From Petrolisthes cinctipes (lineage: Eukaryota > Arthropoda > Malacostraca > Decapoda > Porcellanidae), in NCBI GenBank assembly GCA_033782935.1, contig JAWQEG010000526.1:1451501-1515500 (forward strand): a stretch of 64,000 nt of DNA, in the 5' to 3' direction. Of this stretch, positions 47,297 to 58,810 are shown in pieces (the stretch's first letter is position 1; every line of letters begins with the position of its first letter). The notes under the pieces were generated by a model, which ran no database searches, was not told the DNA's origin, and worked only from the letters and a program-made list of their open reading frames with translations. Made by a program: the position numbers and the translations under genes.

Positions 47297-48003
47297 TTTT
47301 ATTTTATTTATTTATTTATTTTTTTGCTCCGTGGCGTCCATCAAAAGACAGGCAACAAAGCATATAGTAGGCGGGACCCATGAAAATCCAATAAATACAC
47401 ACACACACACACTCACGAAAACATAACAGAATGAAACACGAGAATACAGACAAATATTTATATTATGACCTACTTAAATCCACCATAACGAGGGTGGCGT
47501 ACCAGAAGTTCCTCTAGAACATGATGGTTCAGCAGGTGTCGACAAACCACATCAGGCGGCAGGCCCTAAGGTAGCAAGTGTCGGACAGTGGGGCAGGCCA
47601 GACAATAGTGTTCTATAGTGTTAGCACGAGACGCTCAGCACAAGCGACACTCAGTGAAGGGAGGCTCACCCTGCATCCCAGCAACCTGCCACAGTGGCCG
47701 GTAGCCAAGCCTCAAACGAGCAGAGACTACATTGTGTCTCCGAACCATGAGGCCCCGGCGACAGTAAGAATATTTGTGATAGCAGACAGACTCATAGTGG
47801 GTGATGGAGATGCTTAAGAGCCTCTCTGCATCCCTGCGCCGCCGTACAGGAAGGAGAGCAGCAGAGGGGACTCAAGAGAGGTAACATGTCAGGGAGAGAG
47901 GACGTCCGACACCACGAGGAAGCAGATGGCAGGCTTCCTTCACGGGTCTGTCAACTGCAGCATTGTGACGTAAACCTACATGGGACGGTACCCATAAAAA
48001 TTT
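47297..48003 (-). pseudogene. LINE E: C-terminal finger and 3' end
   Basis: Minus strand. Resumes the RNase H with WVPSHVGLRHNAAVD at 47990-47945, then HNVVSARLRLGYRPLWQVAG and the finger-like CRLC..ASRANTIEHYCLACP at about 47660-47575. The 3' UTR ends in an AAAT array (47297-47332). Confidence 0.82.
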
Positions 48004-48367
48004 GGGTATTTATTGAAAGAATTACCGTTTTGTAGCAGTGTTGCCAGATCCGGCTGGGGCCCAGTATTTTACCCTTGTCATATATTGTACTTTATCACGA
48101 TTATTTCCCGGTAGTTTGCCCAGGTTAGGTCACGGTAGTTTGCCCAGGTTAGGTCCCGGTAGTCTGATGCGGTCTAGGTTAGGTTAGGTCAGGTCAGGTA
48201 AGGTCAGGCTAATTTCAAAATGCCCCATTTGAATATGCCCTATCTTGTAAATGGGGCATTTGCGGAGGAAATGCCATAGAAGTAAATAGTCTTAGAATGG
48301 TCTAAATAAGTGGGTAATGAAGGTAGAAAAAACGTACCCAATAACGGTAATTCATTCAATATTTACC
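48004..48367. mobile_element. MITE with telomere-like core
   Basis: Inverted ends GGGTATTTATTGAAAGAATT (48004) and, from the right on the minus strand, GGTAAATATTGAATGAATTA, both continuing to ACCGTT. Target duplication AAAATTT at 47997-48003 and 48368-48374. 364 bp, non-coding. The centre (48118-48215) is AGGTTAGGTC/CCCGGTAGT repeats. It inserted in the RNase H codons of LINE E. Confidence 0.9.
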
Positions 48368-48374
48368 AAAATTT

Positions 48375-48737
48375 GACAGTCAAGTTACGATGACACAATA
48401 ACGTCAAAAACGACAAAATCTGCTGAACAATATTAGAGTGTGTAAGCTGAACAATAGAGAGGGAATGAAAGACAGGTTTGGAGTCACAAATGATGGCAGC
48501 ATTTACTCCCCGTTGACAAACAAGACTACCAGCATCCAAAATGGCATTCACTTCACACAATGTTGAGCTAGAATGGTTACAGAGACGACGGCCAACCCAG
48601 CCCCTTGGAAGTGACTCCAAGTCAGGTGAGAAAACGGCACAACCTGCTGTACCATCCACCTGCAATGAGCCATCAGTGTAGAGGTAGTATGGGTCTGTGA
48701 TGGAGGACGTTACTGTTTCTACGTGTTCCAGAGCCAA
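48375..48737 (-). pseudogene. LINE E: RNase H
   Basis: Minus strand RNase H type I: YLYTDGSLQVDGTAGCAVF (first Asp), STLCEVNAILDAGSL (Glu), AAIICDSKPVFHSL (Asp). It is open to the MITE, where a stop falls. The fourth motif (PSHVGLRHNAAVD) is past the MITE at 48003, so the catalytic residues would be complete without it. Confidence 0.9.
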
Positions 48738-49530
48738 CTGCCGCTGTAGAGAAGGCAGTTCCGACTTGGAAGCAGGTGTTCACATCAAGTGTTGGTAGCA
48801 TCCACGAAGGGGGCCCTGGGGGGAAATCTGCAACAATTATATCTATATTAAGACCACGGAGCATAGAGGAAACAGACCTTATAAGAGCACGTCTTGCAGG
48901 CAGTATGGGAGGGACAGAGGAGTTTGGTCTAAGAGAAGTCCTGACTAACTGAGAGTAATGGGGTGAAAGATGTGGGAAATGGAGGCACTTGACAGTGAAG
49001 CAAGTAACAATTGAGTAAATTCTCTCGACTAATGGGGAAAGACGCAACTCATACTGCATATTCATTTTCCTGGTCGACATGGGACAGCCGAGAATTATTT
49101 TCATTGCTCTATTCTGAAATTTTTCTAAAGTTTCCAGAGTAGCCCTAGGAAGTTGATTCAAAGCAGGGGAGAGGTAATCAACAACTGAACGGAATAAAGC
49201 AATATAGATGGTTCTGGCTACTGGGATGGAGATGCCCGAGGAGTTGTTAGAGAGCCATTGAAGTGGCGTAAGTCGGCGCTGGAGACGACCCAATAAGTTC
49301 TGGACAATTGGATGGTCTTGAGGTCTGGCAGGGACAACCGGCCAAATATTGTCTGGCGCGCCCAGGTAGCGGTACTCGGAACACATGGGAATGACAGTCC
49401 CTCCAATGGTGAACACTGGCCGAGCTTGAGGAAGGCGGCAGGTGAATATTCTGCTCTAATCTGGGGGGAGAATAATGCCACAGTGAGAGGAGGCCACAGA
49501 GAAGGAGTCAAGAAACCGCTGGAGATCCTT
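48673..49530 (-). pseudogene. LINE E: RT thumb and connection
   Basis: Minus frame 49416-48673: CSEYRYLGAPDN, IPVARTIYIALFRSVVDYLS, LEKFQNRAMKIILGCPMSTR. It follows the RT palm after a frameshift between about 49560 and 49420. Confidence 0.88.
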
Positions 49531-50300
49531 GGTGAGGTAGAATGAACACAGATATCATCAGCATAGCACGTAATTGTAGTTCCAGGAATATCAGGGAGAG
49601 AATTGAGCAGCCGATGCATCAGAATATTAAATAACAATGGGCTGAGAACACCACCTTGAGGCGTACCAAGATGAAAACTGCGCAAAGGACTGACCGCACC
49701 ACTGAAAAACACACGGGAGGTCCTGTTACTCAGGTAGCCCCGACTCCACCGTAGTAGATTACCCTTTATCCCAAAGTCAACCAGTTGATCCAAAATGACA
49801 TCTCTATTAGCAACATCGAAGGCACTTCGAAGGTCAATGAAGGCCACCACACTGTCCCTGGAAAGGCGAGAGTACAGGTCGACTAGACAGTGGTGTTTGC
49901 TCCACTGGGGAAGGAAACCAAACAGCCATGGAGAAAGGCGATCCTGCAGTCGGTACATGAGACGATTGAGTATGATTCTCTCCATAACCTTACAAACACA
50001 GGAAGTGAGGGAAATGGGCCTGAACTTCGCAGTGCCGGGCTTAGGGATGGGTATTATTGTGCTGCTGGTCCAGGCTCGTGGTACACAACCGTCACGAAGA
50101 CAAAGATTGTACAGTCGAAGTAGAGGGTTCCCAGGAACTTGTTGAAGTAGGCGCAGCACAGCATAAGTAACACCATCATCACCAGGGGAAGAAGCTCTAC
50201 CCCGAGAGAGAGCACAGCGCAACTCCTCCTCTGCATCATCGTCATCATCTTGCAAAAGAGCAGACATTAGACGAAGCCGATGGATGCCAAGGGATTAAAG
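49530..50300 (-). pseudogene. LINE E: reverse transcriptase
   Basis: Minus strand open from 50267. Motifs: RASSPGDDGVTYAVLRLL, AKFRPISLTSCVCKVMERII, LFGFLPQWSKHHCLVDLY, VVAFIDLRSAFDVANRDVIL (first Asp), GTPQGGVLSPLLFNILM and CYADDICVHS (catalytic YADD, about 49565). 5' truncated: no endonuclease. It is an I-like element with RNase H, but with an AAAT tail and a different protein from LINE A-D. One frameshift after YADD. Among the best preserved LINE copies here. Confidence 0.92.
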
Positions 50301-50336
50301 ATTCGATTATTTGTTAGAAAGCAGACATTATATCAA

Positions 50337-50470
50337 AAAGGTAATTATGTCACCAATATCACTAATATGTTATCATGAGCTGTCTGTGTCATGAAAAAAA
50401 AAAAAAAAAAGTAATTATGTTATCAATAGCACTAATATGTTATCATGAGCTGTCTGTGTCATGAAACAAA
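50337..50470. repeat. Two-copy tandem repeat
   Basis: GTAATTATGT.A.CAATA, CACTAATATGTTATCATGAG, CTGTCTGTGTCATGAAA appears at 50341 and again at 50411, separated by an A-run. Confidence 0.9.
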
Positions 50471-50716
50471 AAAGCCTGGTCTAAGAAAATTATTGTCTTA
50501 TCAGGGACCAGAATTATTATACAACCATAAAATAATAATAAGAATGAATAATAAATAATCAAAACGACACAGAAATTGCCACTAGTTAAGGCTCTAGTCT
50601 TCCATAAATACAAATGATCAAATTGCTTACTCTTGTTGGCATGTGACGAAGAGTAAACATAAAAAGTAAATATAAAAATTAATATAAATAATTTTGAGTT
50701 TGAAGGATAGGCTAGT

Positions 50717-50877
50717 CTTAAGGGCCCTGTGATCGTGTATGTGACCTGGTGGCTTCTGATTCCTCCTGACTATACCACGAAACAAGTTCCATCAATATAG
50801 GTGGCCTTTGTTCGTGGGCGATTTTTGAAGGACTCGCTAACCTCCAATTCTCTGACTACATCACGGGGTCCCTTAAT
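50717..50877. mobile_element. Foldback repeat, copy 1
   Basis: Near-palindrome. The left arm TTAAGGGCCCTGTGATCGTG pairs with the right arm ending CATCACGGGGTCCCTTAA; the core has GATTCCTCCTGACTATACCA. It shares its full length with copy 4 in opposite orientation. Confidence 0.85.
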
Positions 50878-51041
50878 TAAGGGGAGATTCTCTTGTTGGT
50901 GAATTGGAAGGCTACTGATTCTTCCAAACTATGCCACGAAACATTTCCCTTATTAGTACCATTGAGGGAATTAGTTTCTCGGCAGAGTTTGCAGGAATCA
51001 CACACCTTCCAATTCACTAACAAGAGAATCTCCCCTTAATC
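50872..51041. mobile_element. Foldback repeat, copy 2
   Basis: Arms AAGGGGAGATTCTCTTGTTG continuing GTGAATTGGAAGG on the left and their complement on the right, one mismatch in 33, around a core with GATTCTTCCAAACTATGCCA. It overlaps the TTAATTAAGG edge of copy 1. Confidence 0.87.
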
Positions 51042-51094
51042 GAATTTGTGCATAATTGAATAGTGCGCTTTTGGCATATAATATATTATTGAAG

Positions 51095-51195
51095 TGTCTT
51101 GATTCCTCCAAAGTATGCCAGGAAACAGGATCTGATGAACGAAAATAATGGTGGCCTGTTGTTGCTTGGAATACTTTGGAGGAATCAGTTACTCC
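51095..51195. mobile_element. Foldback repeat, copy 3 (core only)
   Basis: TTGATTCCTCCAAAGTATGCC at 51099 pairs with AATACTTTGGAGGAATCAGT ending 51190, with a CAGGAAACAGG/CCTGTTG inner stem. It lacks the outer arms of copies 1, 2 and 4. Confidence 0.75.
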
Positions 51196-51499
51196 AGATT
51201 TACCAACACTGTACTACTCCATAAAAAATTAAGTGACCCAATTTCTCGCTTTAGTTGGTGCTCTAAATTAGTAATACCTCCATTTTCTTTACGTTCCTTA
51301 GGCTATACAGAGTATTGAGAAGTGGCTGGTGTATGGTAAACTATTGAATTTTGGCGAATTTTTTTGTGCGCCCAAAAATTTGAGTTGTGACACGGCGATA
51401 TGATACGGGAGTAAAGTGGAGACTCCCATTATGGCTCACGCACACACACACATACATGAACTCCTGCCTCACACACACACACACATGAACTTCAGGCTG

Positions 51500-51678
51500 G
51501 CTCTCAGATCTAGCATAATATAAAGCATAGAATGATCCATCATAGCAAGTAACAGTTATGAACTATGTATCTTTTATAATACTATGTCTCACTATGTATA
51601 TAATATTTTTTAATGAATAAGAGAAAAGCCATTGTACAGTAATGGAATAAAGCATTCTGATTCTGATTCTGATTCTCT
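51500..51678 (+). repeat. CR1/L2-like LINE 3' tail
   Basis: Ends GGAATAAAGCATTCTGATTC and more GATTCT units (51645-51676), the tail type of CR1/L2 LINEs. No coding part. Confidence 0.6.
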
Positions 51679-51873
51679 CACACACACACACATCCACACA
51701 CACCTGCCTCACACACTCACACACACACACATACAATTACTCACTTTTGCCTCACCAATTTCTACTTCAACACTACACCTGCTTCTGTCAGTAATTTAAA
51801 CATTCTAAAACATGAGAGGAAACCCAAAATTAAAACATTCCAGGAACAATCTGCATAATATTCTCTATAGTTT

Positions 51874-52033
51874 ATGGGACCCCGTGATGTAGTCAGAAAA
51901 TTGGAGATAAATGAGTCTTTCATATATTGCCACGAAACACACACACCTATATGGAAGGAGCTTGTTTCGTGCATGGCTTAGTCAGGTGGAATCAGAAGCA
52001 TCCAATTTTCTTACACGATCACAGGGTCCTTAA
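51874..52033. mobile_element. Foldback repeat, copy 4
   Basis: GGACCCCGTGATGTAGTCAG, AAAATTGG on the left pairs with CCAATTTTCTTACACGATCA, CAGGGTCC on the right. The core has GCCACGAAACAC and GTTTCGTG, which also pair. Confidence 0.85.
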
Positions 52034-52325
52034 TAATCAATTGATATAATATAAAGCTCAAAGACGGTGGAAGCAAGAATAATATAATATCAAAAATAAT
52101 ATAATAACAAGAACAATATTATATCAACAATAATATAATAAAAAAAAATATTAACAAGAATAACATGATAAAAAAATATATATATAATTCTAATAACAAA
52201 AATAATATACTGACAGGAATAATATAATACAAGAATAATATAATAAGAAAAAGAATATAATAAAAAAATTAAATGATAATAATAATAATATAATAATAAT
52301 AATAATAATAATACATTGATGTTTG
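52034..52325. repeat. AT-rich AATAATATAAT repeat tract
   Basis: Degenerate AATAATATAATAACAAG repeats and a TAATAA array at 52275-52312. Confidence 0.85.
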
Positions 52326-52398
52326 TACAGTACTGTGTATATACTAAGCTTTACCCTTCCTAGATATTATTTCTGTCAGGGGTCTTACGTTACTACTT

Positions 52399-52401
<3 letters not shown>

Positions 52402-52457
<56 letters not shown>

Positions 52458-52620
52458 TGTAAATGAGTAAGTGAAAAGAAAAGAAAAAGAAGAGAGAGAA
52501 AGGGTAAGTGAATGAGAGAGAGAGAGAGAGTGGGTGTGTGAATGGTAAGTGAAAAAGAAAAGAAAATTAAGAGAGAGAGAAAGGGTAAGTGAATGAGAGA
52601 GAGTGAGAGTGAGTGATTCA
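52402..52620. repeat. (GA)n array and 95-bp tandem repeat
   Basis: GA run 52402-52451, then two units of GTGGGTGTGTGAATG..AAGTGAAAA, AAGAAAA, AGAGAGAGAAAGGGTAAGTG. Confidence 0.9.
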
Positions 52621-52844
52621 TCTGCATCCTAAAATAACCAAAAAATATGTCATGGGATTGTTGTAAATAGAAAATAATAATATTATTAAATTTGACACTG
52701 TACAAACGTGAGAGAGAAAAAAAAAAAGGACACGTGGGAGCTTACATTATAGTTTTCATTATATGCTCCTCGTGAACTCGATATTACGAAAACTTTTATG
52801 TTTATAGATTGTTATAAGGATTAAAAGAAATTATCTTAATAAAT

Positions 52845-52985
52845 AATAAAAATAATAATAATAATAATAAATAATAATAATAATATCAATAATAAATTAA
52901 ATTAAAATAAATTAAAATAAATAATAATAAATAATAATAATAAATAGATTATAAATAAAATAATTATTAAATAATAAATAAAAAT
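52845..52985. repeat. (AAT)n-rich tract
   Basis: Degenerate AATAAT/AAATAAATT repeats. Confidence 0.9.
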
Positions 52986-53404
52986 TGAGGCGTTTATTTG
53001 CATAACGGGATAAACACTACCTCTGGTGAAATTGAGTTAGCACTGTCTTCCCCCCGAGTAAACATCTACAATTTATGTGGTGAAGTCCATATCCCCTTTT
53101 GGAGTTTCTAATAAGGCTTAAAATGAAGTATAAATAGAGATACTATAACCTTTTGTGCACAGATGTTAAACTTTAAACCCATTTTTCTCAAAACTTGAGT
53201 TGTGTCGCTTATCTCGTTATGCAAATAGACACCTCTTATTACGTATTCTTATTTTTGTAGTTATTTGGGTTGGGTTGGTTGTGTGGCTTTATTAATTAAG
53301 AAGGAAGTATCGTACACTCTTGGTAAATCTGGAGAAACCGATTCCTCCAAACTTTATAACAAGACAAATAAGAAAATAACATCGTCTGGTGTTGATCGAA
53401 AGCA
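52986..53404. other. Gene-free stretch
   Basis: A GATTCCTCCAAACTTTATAAC block at 53340 resembles the foldback core. Nothing else. Confidence 0.4.
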
Positions 53405-53454
53405 AAAATAATAATAATAATAATTATAATAATAATAATAATAATAATAATACC

Positions 53455-53501
<47 letters not shown>

Positions 53502-53532
53502 CGGTAATAATGATAATAATAATAATAATACC

Positions 53533-53602
<70 letters not shown>
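53405..53602. repeat. (AAT)n microsatellite with ACCGGT interruptions
   Basis: AAT array with three evenly styled ACCGGTAAT interruptions at 53453, 53499 and 53530. Confidence 0.95.
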
Positions 53603-53606
<4 letters not shown>

Positions 53607-54180
53607 CAATCGATAAAAGTAATAAATTCTGTGCCTTAAATAAAAAAATCGCACCACCACCACCACCACCTCTTGTCTTCCATTTTATCAAGGCAATTTC
53701 AAAGGGCATTAATAGTGGTTCGTTGAGGGGTGGGGGGGTCCCGACTGGCAACAACAAACACGTCCCTAAAAAGCCACCAACTCTAACCCCCCCCCCCCAC
53801 ACACACACACACACCAACACACACCCCTTCTTCTCTTTCCCTCTGGCTACCGGCAAAGATCAAAGCGAAGAAGGCCCAAGTCTTTGATCTCACCTCACCG
53901 CCACCGCTGTCTTCATTAATAATCAGCATAATTACCTGGCCAAATTAAACCCCTGGACATACACCTCGTTTACAGGGCTATGTAAAGTGTGTGATGTGGT
54001 TATAGTTTCTTGCTTGGATCTATCATTTGCTGTGTGTGTGTGAGTGTGTGTGTGGTGGGGGTTGTGTTTATGTTGTGTGTGTTTGCTTGTGTGTGTGTGT
54101 GTGTGTGTGTGGTGGGGGTTGTGTGTGTGTGTGTGGTGGGGGTTGTGTTTGTGTTGTGTGTGTTTGTTTGTATATGTGTG
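53603..54180. repeat. CCA, C/CA and GT simple repeats
   Basis: CCA run at 53655-53672, poly-C/CA at 53789-53822, and GT/GTGGTGGGGGTTGTG repeats at 54030-54180. Frames here are repeat artefacts. Confidence 0.8.
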
Positions 54181-54840
54181 TGTACCAGTTCTGAAGGCTT
54201 GAACTCTGGGCAGAACCTGGTAACTTACTTGTATGTAATTCTTGGAGTTGTAGTTGTAGTAGTTGTGGTTGTTGTTGTTTTAGGTAACGTGGAAGACGGG
54301 GTGCTTTCTTAGGTGATTGACTTCACAAGTTTCTTAAGGCTTAATTTATTAATATGTGTACTTATCTATACAGGGTATTATCGTGATGTGCCTTGCCTTA
54401 TATGGTATTATGTCTCTCTCTATGGAGACAGTTTATAGCCCTTAGGGAGTCAGTGTGGTATCCTAACTCCTAGTGTACCTCCTCTGCTTATATACATTTC
54501 AAACTCAATAGTTTACTGAATGGCTAGAGTGTGACTGTGTTGCCTGTGAATGGTCAGTTTGATTCTGTACCTACTTCTCTCTTCTCGTGTGAAAGGGAAA
54601 GTGGGCCAGGCCTTTCCTATCTCTCTCTCTCTCTCTCTCTCCTTTACTCTCTTTCCTTTACTCTCTTTCCTACCTCTCCTTCGAAGGGGAGGTAGGAAGG
54701 GTTAATAATGTCTTTGTATGACCTGACCGCACCTGTGTGTGTGTGTGTGTGTGTGTCCAACCGACCAGGTGGCCTGTTTCTGATTTGTAAACAGATTGTG
54801 AGGTAGTGACCCTTTTCTAAATGGTTTTATGGTGTGTACA
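54181..54840 (-). repeat. 3' LTR
   Basis: Minus strand, 660 bp, begins TGTACACACC and ends AACTGGTACA, so termini are TGTAC/GTACA. Contains GTATATAAGCAGAGG (TATA box) and CT and GT microsatellites that differ in length from the 5' LTR. Confidence 0.93.
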
Positions 54841-56565
54841 CCGCTCAGTCCGCTACCCTCGACTGGCCTCCAGCGATTTCCTTTATGCTTTACTTAATAG
54901 AAGGCCAGTTCACAATGTTGGTAGGGCTAGATAACTAAGATATTAACAATGAATACATGTATAGTAACATAAAAATAGACATTAAGACATTGGCACACCA
55001 TATACTTAAAATTAACATTACCGGTAATACATGAATATAAATACATGAACATGAATACATTGTTACATAAAATTTCATCTTAATATTAATGTGTTTAGCT
55101 AGGTGCATGTTATTGTGTGTATATAATCTAACCTATGCTAAAAATTCACACATTAATGAGGGGGGAGCCGTGTTGCTATGTTGTGGCTGTGAAATGACAG
55201 TCTTGTTCTTTTCAACACAAGATAATTCAGTATACTTCGATAGTTCTTTCTTATACAATACAAAAATAGTATTTTAGACTGTCTTATACAATACATAAAT
55301 TTTATAATACATGCCAGAAAGATAAGACATGGGATAATAAACATTGGTACCCAGTTTTATTTTGATCACTATGTGGAGGAATCAAATGATATAATAAGGA
55401 TGATTGAATCCTATTCTCATTGAATAACATAATAGTTTCATTTTGTCTGATACAACTGATAATGAATTAGGAGATGTTAAACAATTCAACTTTAAATGAA
55501 ATATGTTGAAAAGGTGGAAGAGATTGTGCTATGTTTTCAAGCAAATTATGTTTACTAGGCAAGGTAACGATTCCCTTGGATCGTATTTCCTATGAGTCTG
55601 CTTCTTTATAGTTGCCTTGAACCATACCATGTGTAGGGTGATTAGGGCAAATTAATGTTAATTGTGTATCAGCAGGTAAGTATAGATAGTGGAAATTAAA
55701 ATTGATGATGAAAGAGAGTTTGATTAGTAATAGATATGAATGTACATGCATATAGTGCTTGATTAGTAGTCCTTATGCTTCTAAGCAAGTGGAGATTTTG
55801 CATCCTTTGGAGACTTAAATGCAACTCAAATGCAAAGAAATATGCAAGACAAACATATATGAAGATATGCAACATGGCACTTGAAGTGTTGTGTATCACT
55901 GATGACATCATCACTAAGTATAATACTTATTGGATGAAAATTGAATATTAAATGATTACTTCCATTTTCATAGGGAATTGTAGAAGTGCGTAGCTTGTGA
56001 ATAACATTTTACCGTTTATGGGAATAATAATGAGTATATAATTTTGTATTAAAATACTACGCATGACTGGATAATAATATTCCTTGAAAGATAATAAGGA
56101 AGATGAGATTGCATCATTGATTGTACCATTGCATCTCGTAGCTATTGGAGTGGTAATAATATTGTGAGTTGATCTTATCTTACCCGCAGTAAATATTCTC
56201 TTAATAAGTGGTTGTCATTCCTCTTGAAGTTCCTCACCTGCTATCATTTTTCCGCAAACTCACAGAAATAAATAGAAGCCTAAAAATCTGATGTGATTAT
56301 TTCATATATGTAGTTCATTTCATTCGTTGCTCCTATAACTATCTAAATCGTATTTAATTTCTGTGCAATGATTTACACTCTAATACAGTATATACCTGTT
56401 ACTCTATCTTACCTTGATTTGCAAAGGCTTGTCCTGCAACCTTTTATGTATGGGATAATGCTTGTATACCACTATCTCTCTAAGCATTACCAAATAGTGC
56501 TCATGAAATTTCACTTAAAAATTATCTAAATCACGCTCTGGGCTGTGATGATGGCTCTAAGCCAC

Positions 56566-56597
<32 letters not shown>

Positions 56598-56603
56598 TTT
56601 TTT
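54841..56603 (-). other. Non-coding interior between integrase and 3' LTR
   Basis: About 1.7 kb, AT-rich, no frame with a domain. It could be a decayed envelope-like or UTR region; nothing in it supports an envelope. Confidence 0.4.
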
Positions 56604-56725
56604 CTAGCAAGCCTATAATTTGTTTTGTTATGTCGGCGATCACGCATTTTTCTTGCAAGCCGATAAATTGCTTTGTTATGTCGGCGATCACGCATTTTCT
56701 TGCAAGCCGATAAATTGCTTTGTTC
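56604..56725. repeat. 50-bp tandem repeat
   Basis: Two and a half units of TTGTTATGTCGGCGATCACG, CATTTTCTTGCAAGCC, GATAAATTGCTT, preceded by a TA and T run (56567-56603). Confidence 0.9.
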
Positions 56726-56799
56726 ATCATGATGAAATTGTGGAAATGCAACTCACTGTCGTTCAGCATAGTTGTCCATGTTTTAGCATGGCTTCTTCG

Positions 56800-57360
56800 T
56801 GGCAATTGTTATATCATATGAAAGACGTATCCATACGCCATATAGTATTTCATGTGGAGTTTTTCCTTTTATTTCCGTATTTTGTAGTGTTTATTGACCG
56901 TCATATCGATGCAGTCTTCCCATGTGGAGGGATTTTCATTGTTTCTGTGCCACGAAGTATTTCTAGTAGTGTTACGGTTTTGCCGTTTTGTTAACCCATT
57001 AGATGCTGGGAAATATGGTAATACAAACGTTTGCTTAATATAGAAGAAATAAGATACCTTTTATAATATCGGGACATGTATATGGTCATATGAATTTGGC
57101 TTTTAAATATATGTGCACTTACTTTTGCGGTTTTAACGTAGTGGTGCCGCCACTATATCTAGAAAATGGTTAACCATTGGTAAAAACTTATCTGTGTCCT
57201 GATTCTAAATTGGTAAGGAAAGTAGATCTATTCCTACTATGTCCCATGATTCGTCCAGGATTAGGGATTTCCGTCATGGAACAGAGGTCCAAATGTATAT
57301 ATGGCCTTGATTTGCATTGTATGTTTCGCACTGAGCGATATATGTGTTTCATCATCTACC
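56800..57360 (-). pseudogene. Retrotransposon integrase
   Basis: Minus strand. ESWDIVGIDLLSLPI near 57245 is the W-.-.-V-.-.-D start of the integrase core with the first Asp, then LPMVNHFLDIVAAPLR, then FPASNGLTKRQNRN at 57020-56965. In the last motif the catalytic Glu (normally NG-V-E-R) is replaced by Lys. There are several frame changes. It would have joined element DNA to the host genome. Confidence 0.8.
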
Positions 57361-57714
57361 CTTAGTTTATGCTAATAGTATATTGTATAGAGAGTGGTTA
57401 GGTACCTACCTCTATCATGATGTCCTGCTGCATTATGATATAAGGGTAATTAATACTGAGGGAATTATTATTTGTTGTATCACTATGTGATTGGTTTGTA
57501 CGTCACGTTTCCTTAGTTTTCTGTAAATAATATCATCATGAAGGGAAAAGATATTTAAGTGACAGGGTAATTATGGTCCATTATTTTCATCCTCAGGGAT
57601 TTTAATGAATATCTTATTACATTCATCATAGAATCCGTTTGCTAATGTTTAGGAACCATATTAATGTCAAAGTCCATGGGTGTCCTCGGAACTAAAAGGA
57701 CAAGATGATTGTTT

Positions 57715-58090
57715 AAGGGATCTGCTACTTTATTTAATCGTCCTGGAAGGTATTTAATATCTATATGTGGGAGAAATTCCTGAATTGTTAGATATTGTCT
57801 GGCTAATTTTCCCGTTAGGGTTTGAGGTTATAGTAAGCCAAGGATCGTTTGATAATTCGCGAAAACTTGTAAAGGATAGCCTAATACGATTTCTCTAAAA
57901 GTACGAAGTGCCCATAATATTGCTTAAATTTCCTGGTTTGTTACAGAGTAACGAGTTCCCTGCGCATTTAATATACTCTAAGCATTAGCACATACCTGAT
58001 ATCTACCCTTAGCTATCTCTTACATAAGTACAGCGCCTAAGCCTACTGAAGAAGCATCTGTACACTTGATAAAAGTTAATGAATATTTGG
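57715..58090 (-). pseudogene. Retrotransposon RNase H
   Basis: Minus strand: FIKCTDASSVGLGAVLM (Asp), RYSVTNQEI.AILWALRTFR (Glu, with an internal stop), VFANYQTILGLL, and ending DIKYLPGRLNKVADPLK. Standard gypsy RNase H order; dead by stops. Confidence 0.82.
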
Positions 58091-58464
58091 GAACGCAAAA
58101 ATTGGAGCTGACATTACTTAACCTTTAATATTTCAAAGCTTAGCTATTTCTTCTGTCATCCATACAAAATCTCGAGTTGATTATTTAGGGGTTTAGCTAC
58201 TTGGGAAAAATTCTCTACAAAGATTCTATAATAAGAACATAAACCCAAGAATTATTTTACGTTAGTAGCATTTATTAGGAATATTGAATACTTTCATTGC
58301 TCGTATTTTACCAGATTGTGTATGGAGCACAGTGGCGGTTAATGTATAACCTAAAATTATAATTTCCTGGTTAAGAAAATGACACATAGGCAGTTAAAGT
58401 TTGAGGCCTACCTAATGTAATCTCTGGATAAGCTTCTTTATTGTTACTTATTATGAATGTACGT

Positions 58465-58810
58465 CTATAGAAAATTAATCAAATCGTTGAGATTAGCGAT
58501 GACTACGTTATTAATAACGCCAATACGGAAATTGACCATATGCTGAAATATGGATGAAGCATTACATAACCCAAATGGTCTACGAATGTATTCATAATAA
58601 CCATGGGAAGTACTAAATGTTGTAATGGGTTGACTTTTATCATCTAATGCTACTTGCCAGTTTCCACTGACCAAGTTTAAGGTGGAGAATATCATAGGCT
58701 TTGATTTACCAATGTTAGACAAAACATCTTAAAGGAGGGAGGGGATATTCATCTTTAATTGTAGCATTATTTATTTGTCTGTAATCAATTACTGGCGTAA
58801 ATTCACCATT
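58465..58810 (-). pseudogene. Retrotransposon reverse transcriptase
   Basis: Minus strand: VIDYRQINNATIKDEYPLP, then FSTLNLVSGNWQVALDDKSQ (the D-L-.-S-G-Y-.-Q strand), TTFSTSHGYYEYIRRPFGLC, ASSIFQHMVN. The catalytic Y-L-D-D is changed to IANLNDL and a stop precedes IGKSKPM, so it is inactive. Confidence 0.88.

Noticed and set aside
53296..53887. Asn, Ile or Leu-rich frames up to 186 aa
   Set aside because: Translation of the AAT array and CCA and CA runs.
54010..54312. 100-aa Cys/Val-rich frame
   Set aside because: Made by GT repeats and by reading the LTR in reverse.
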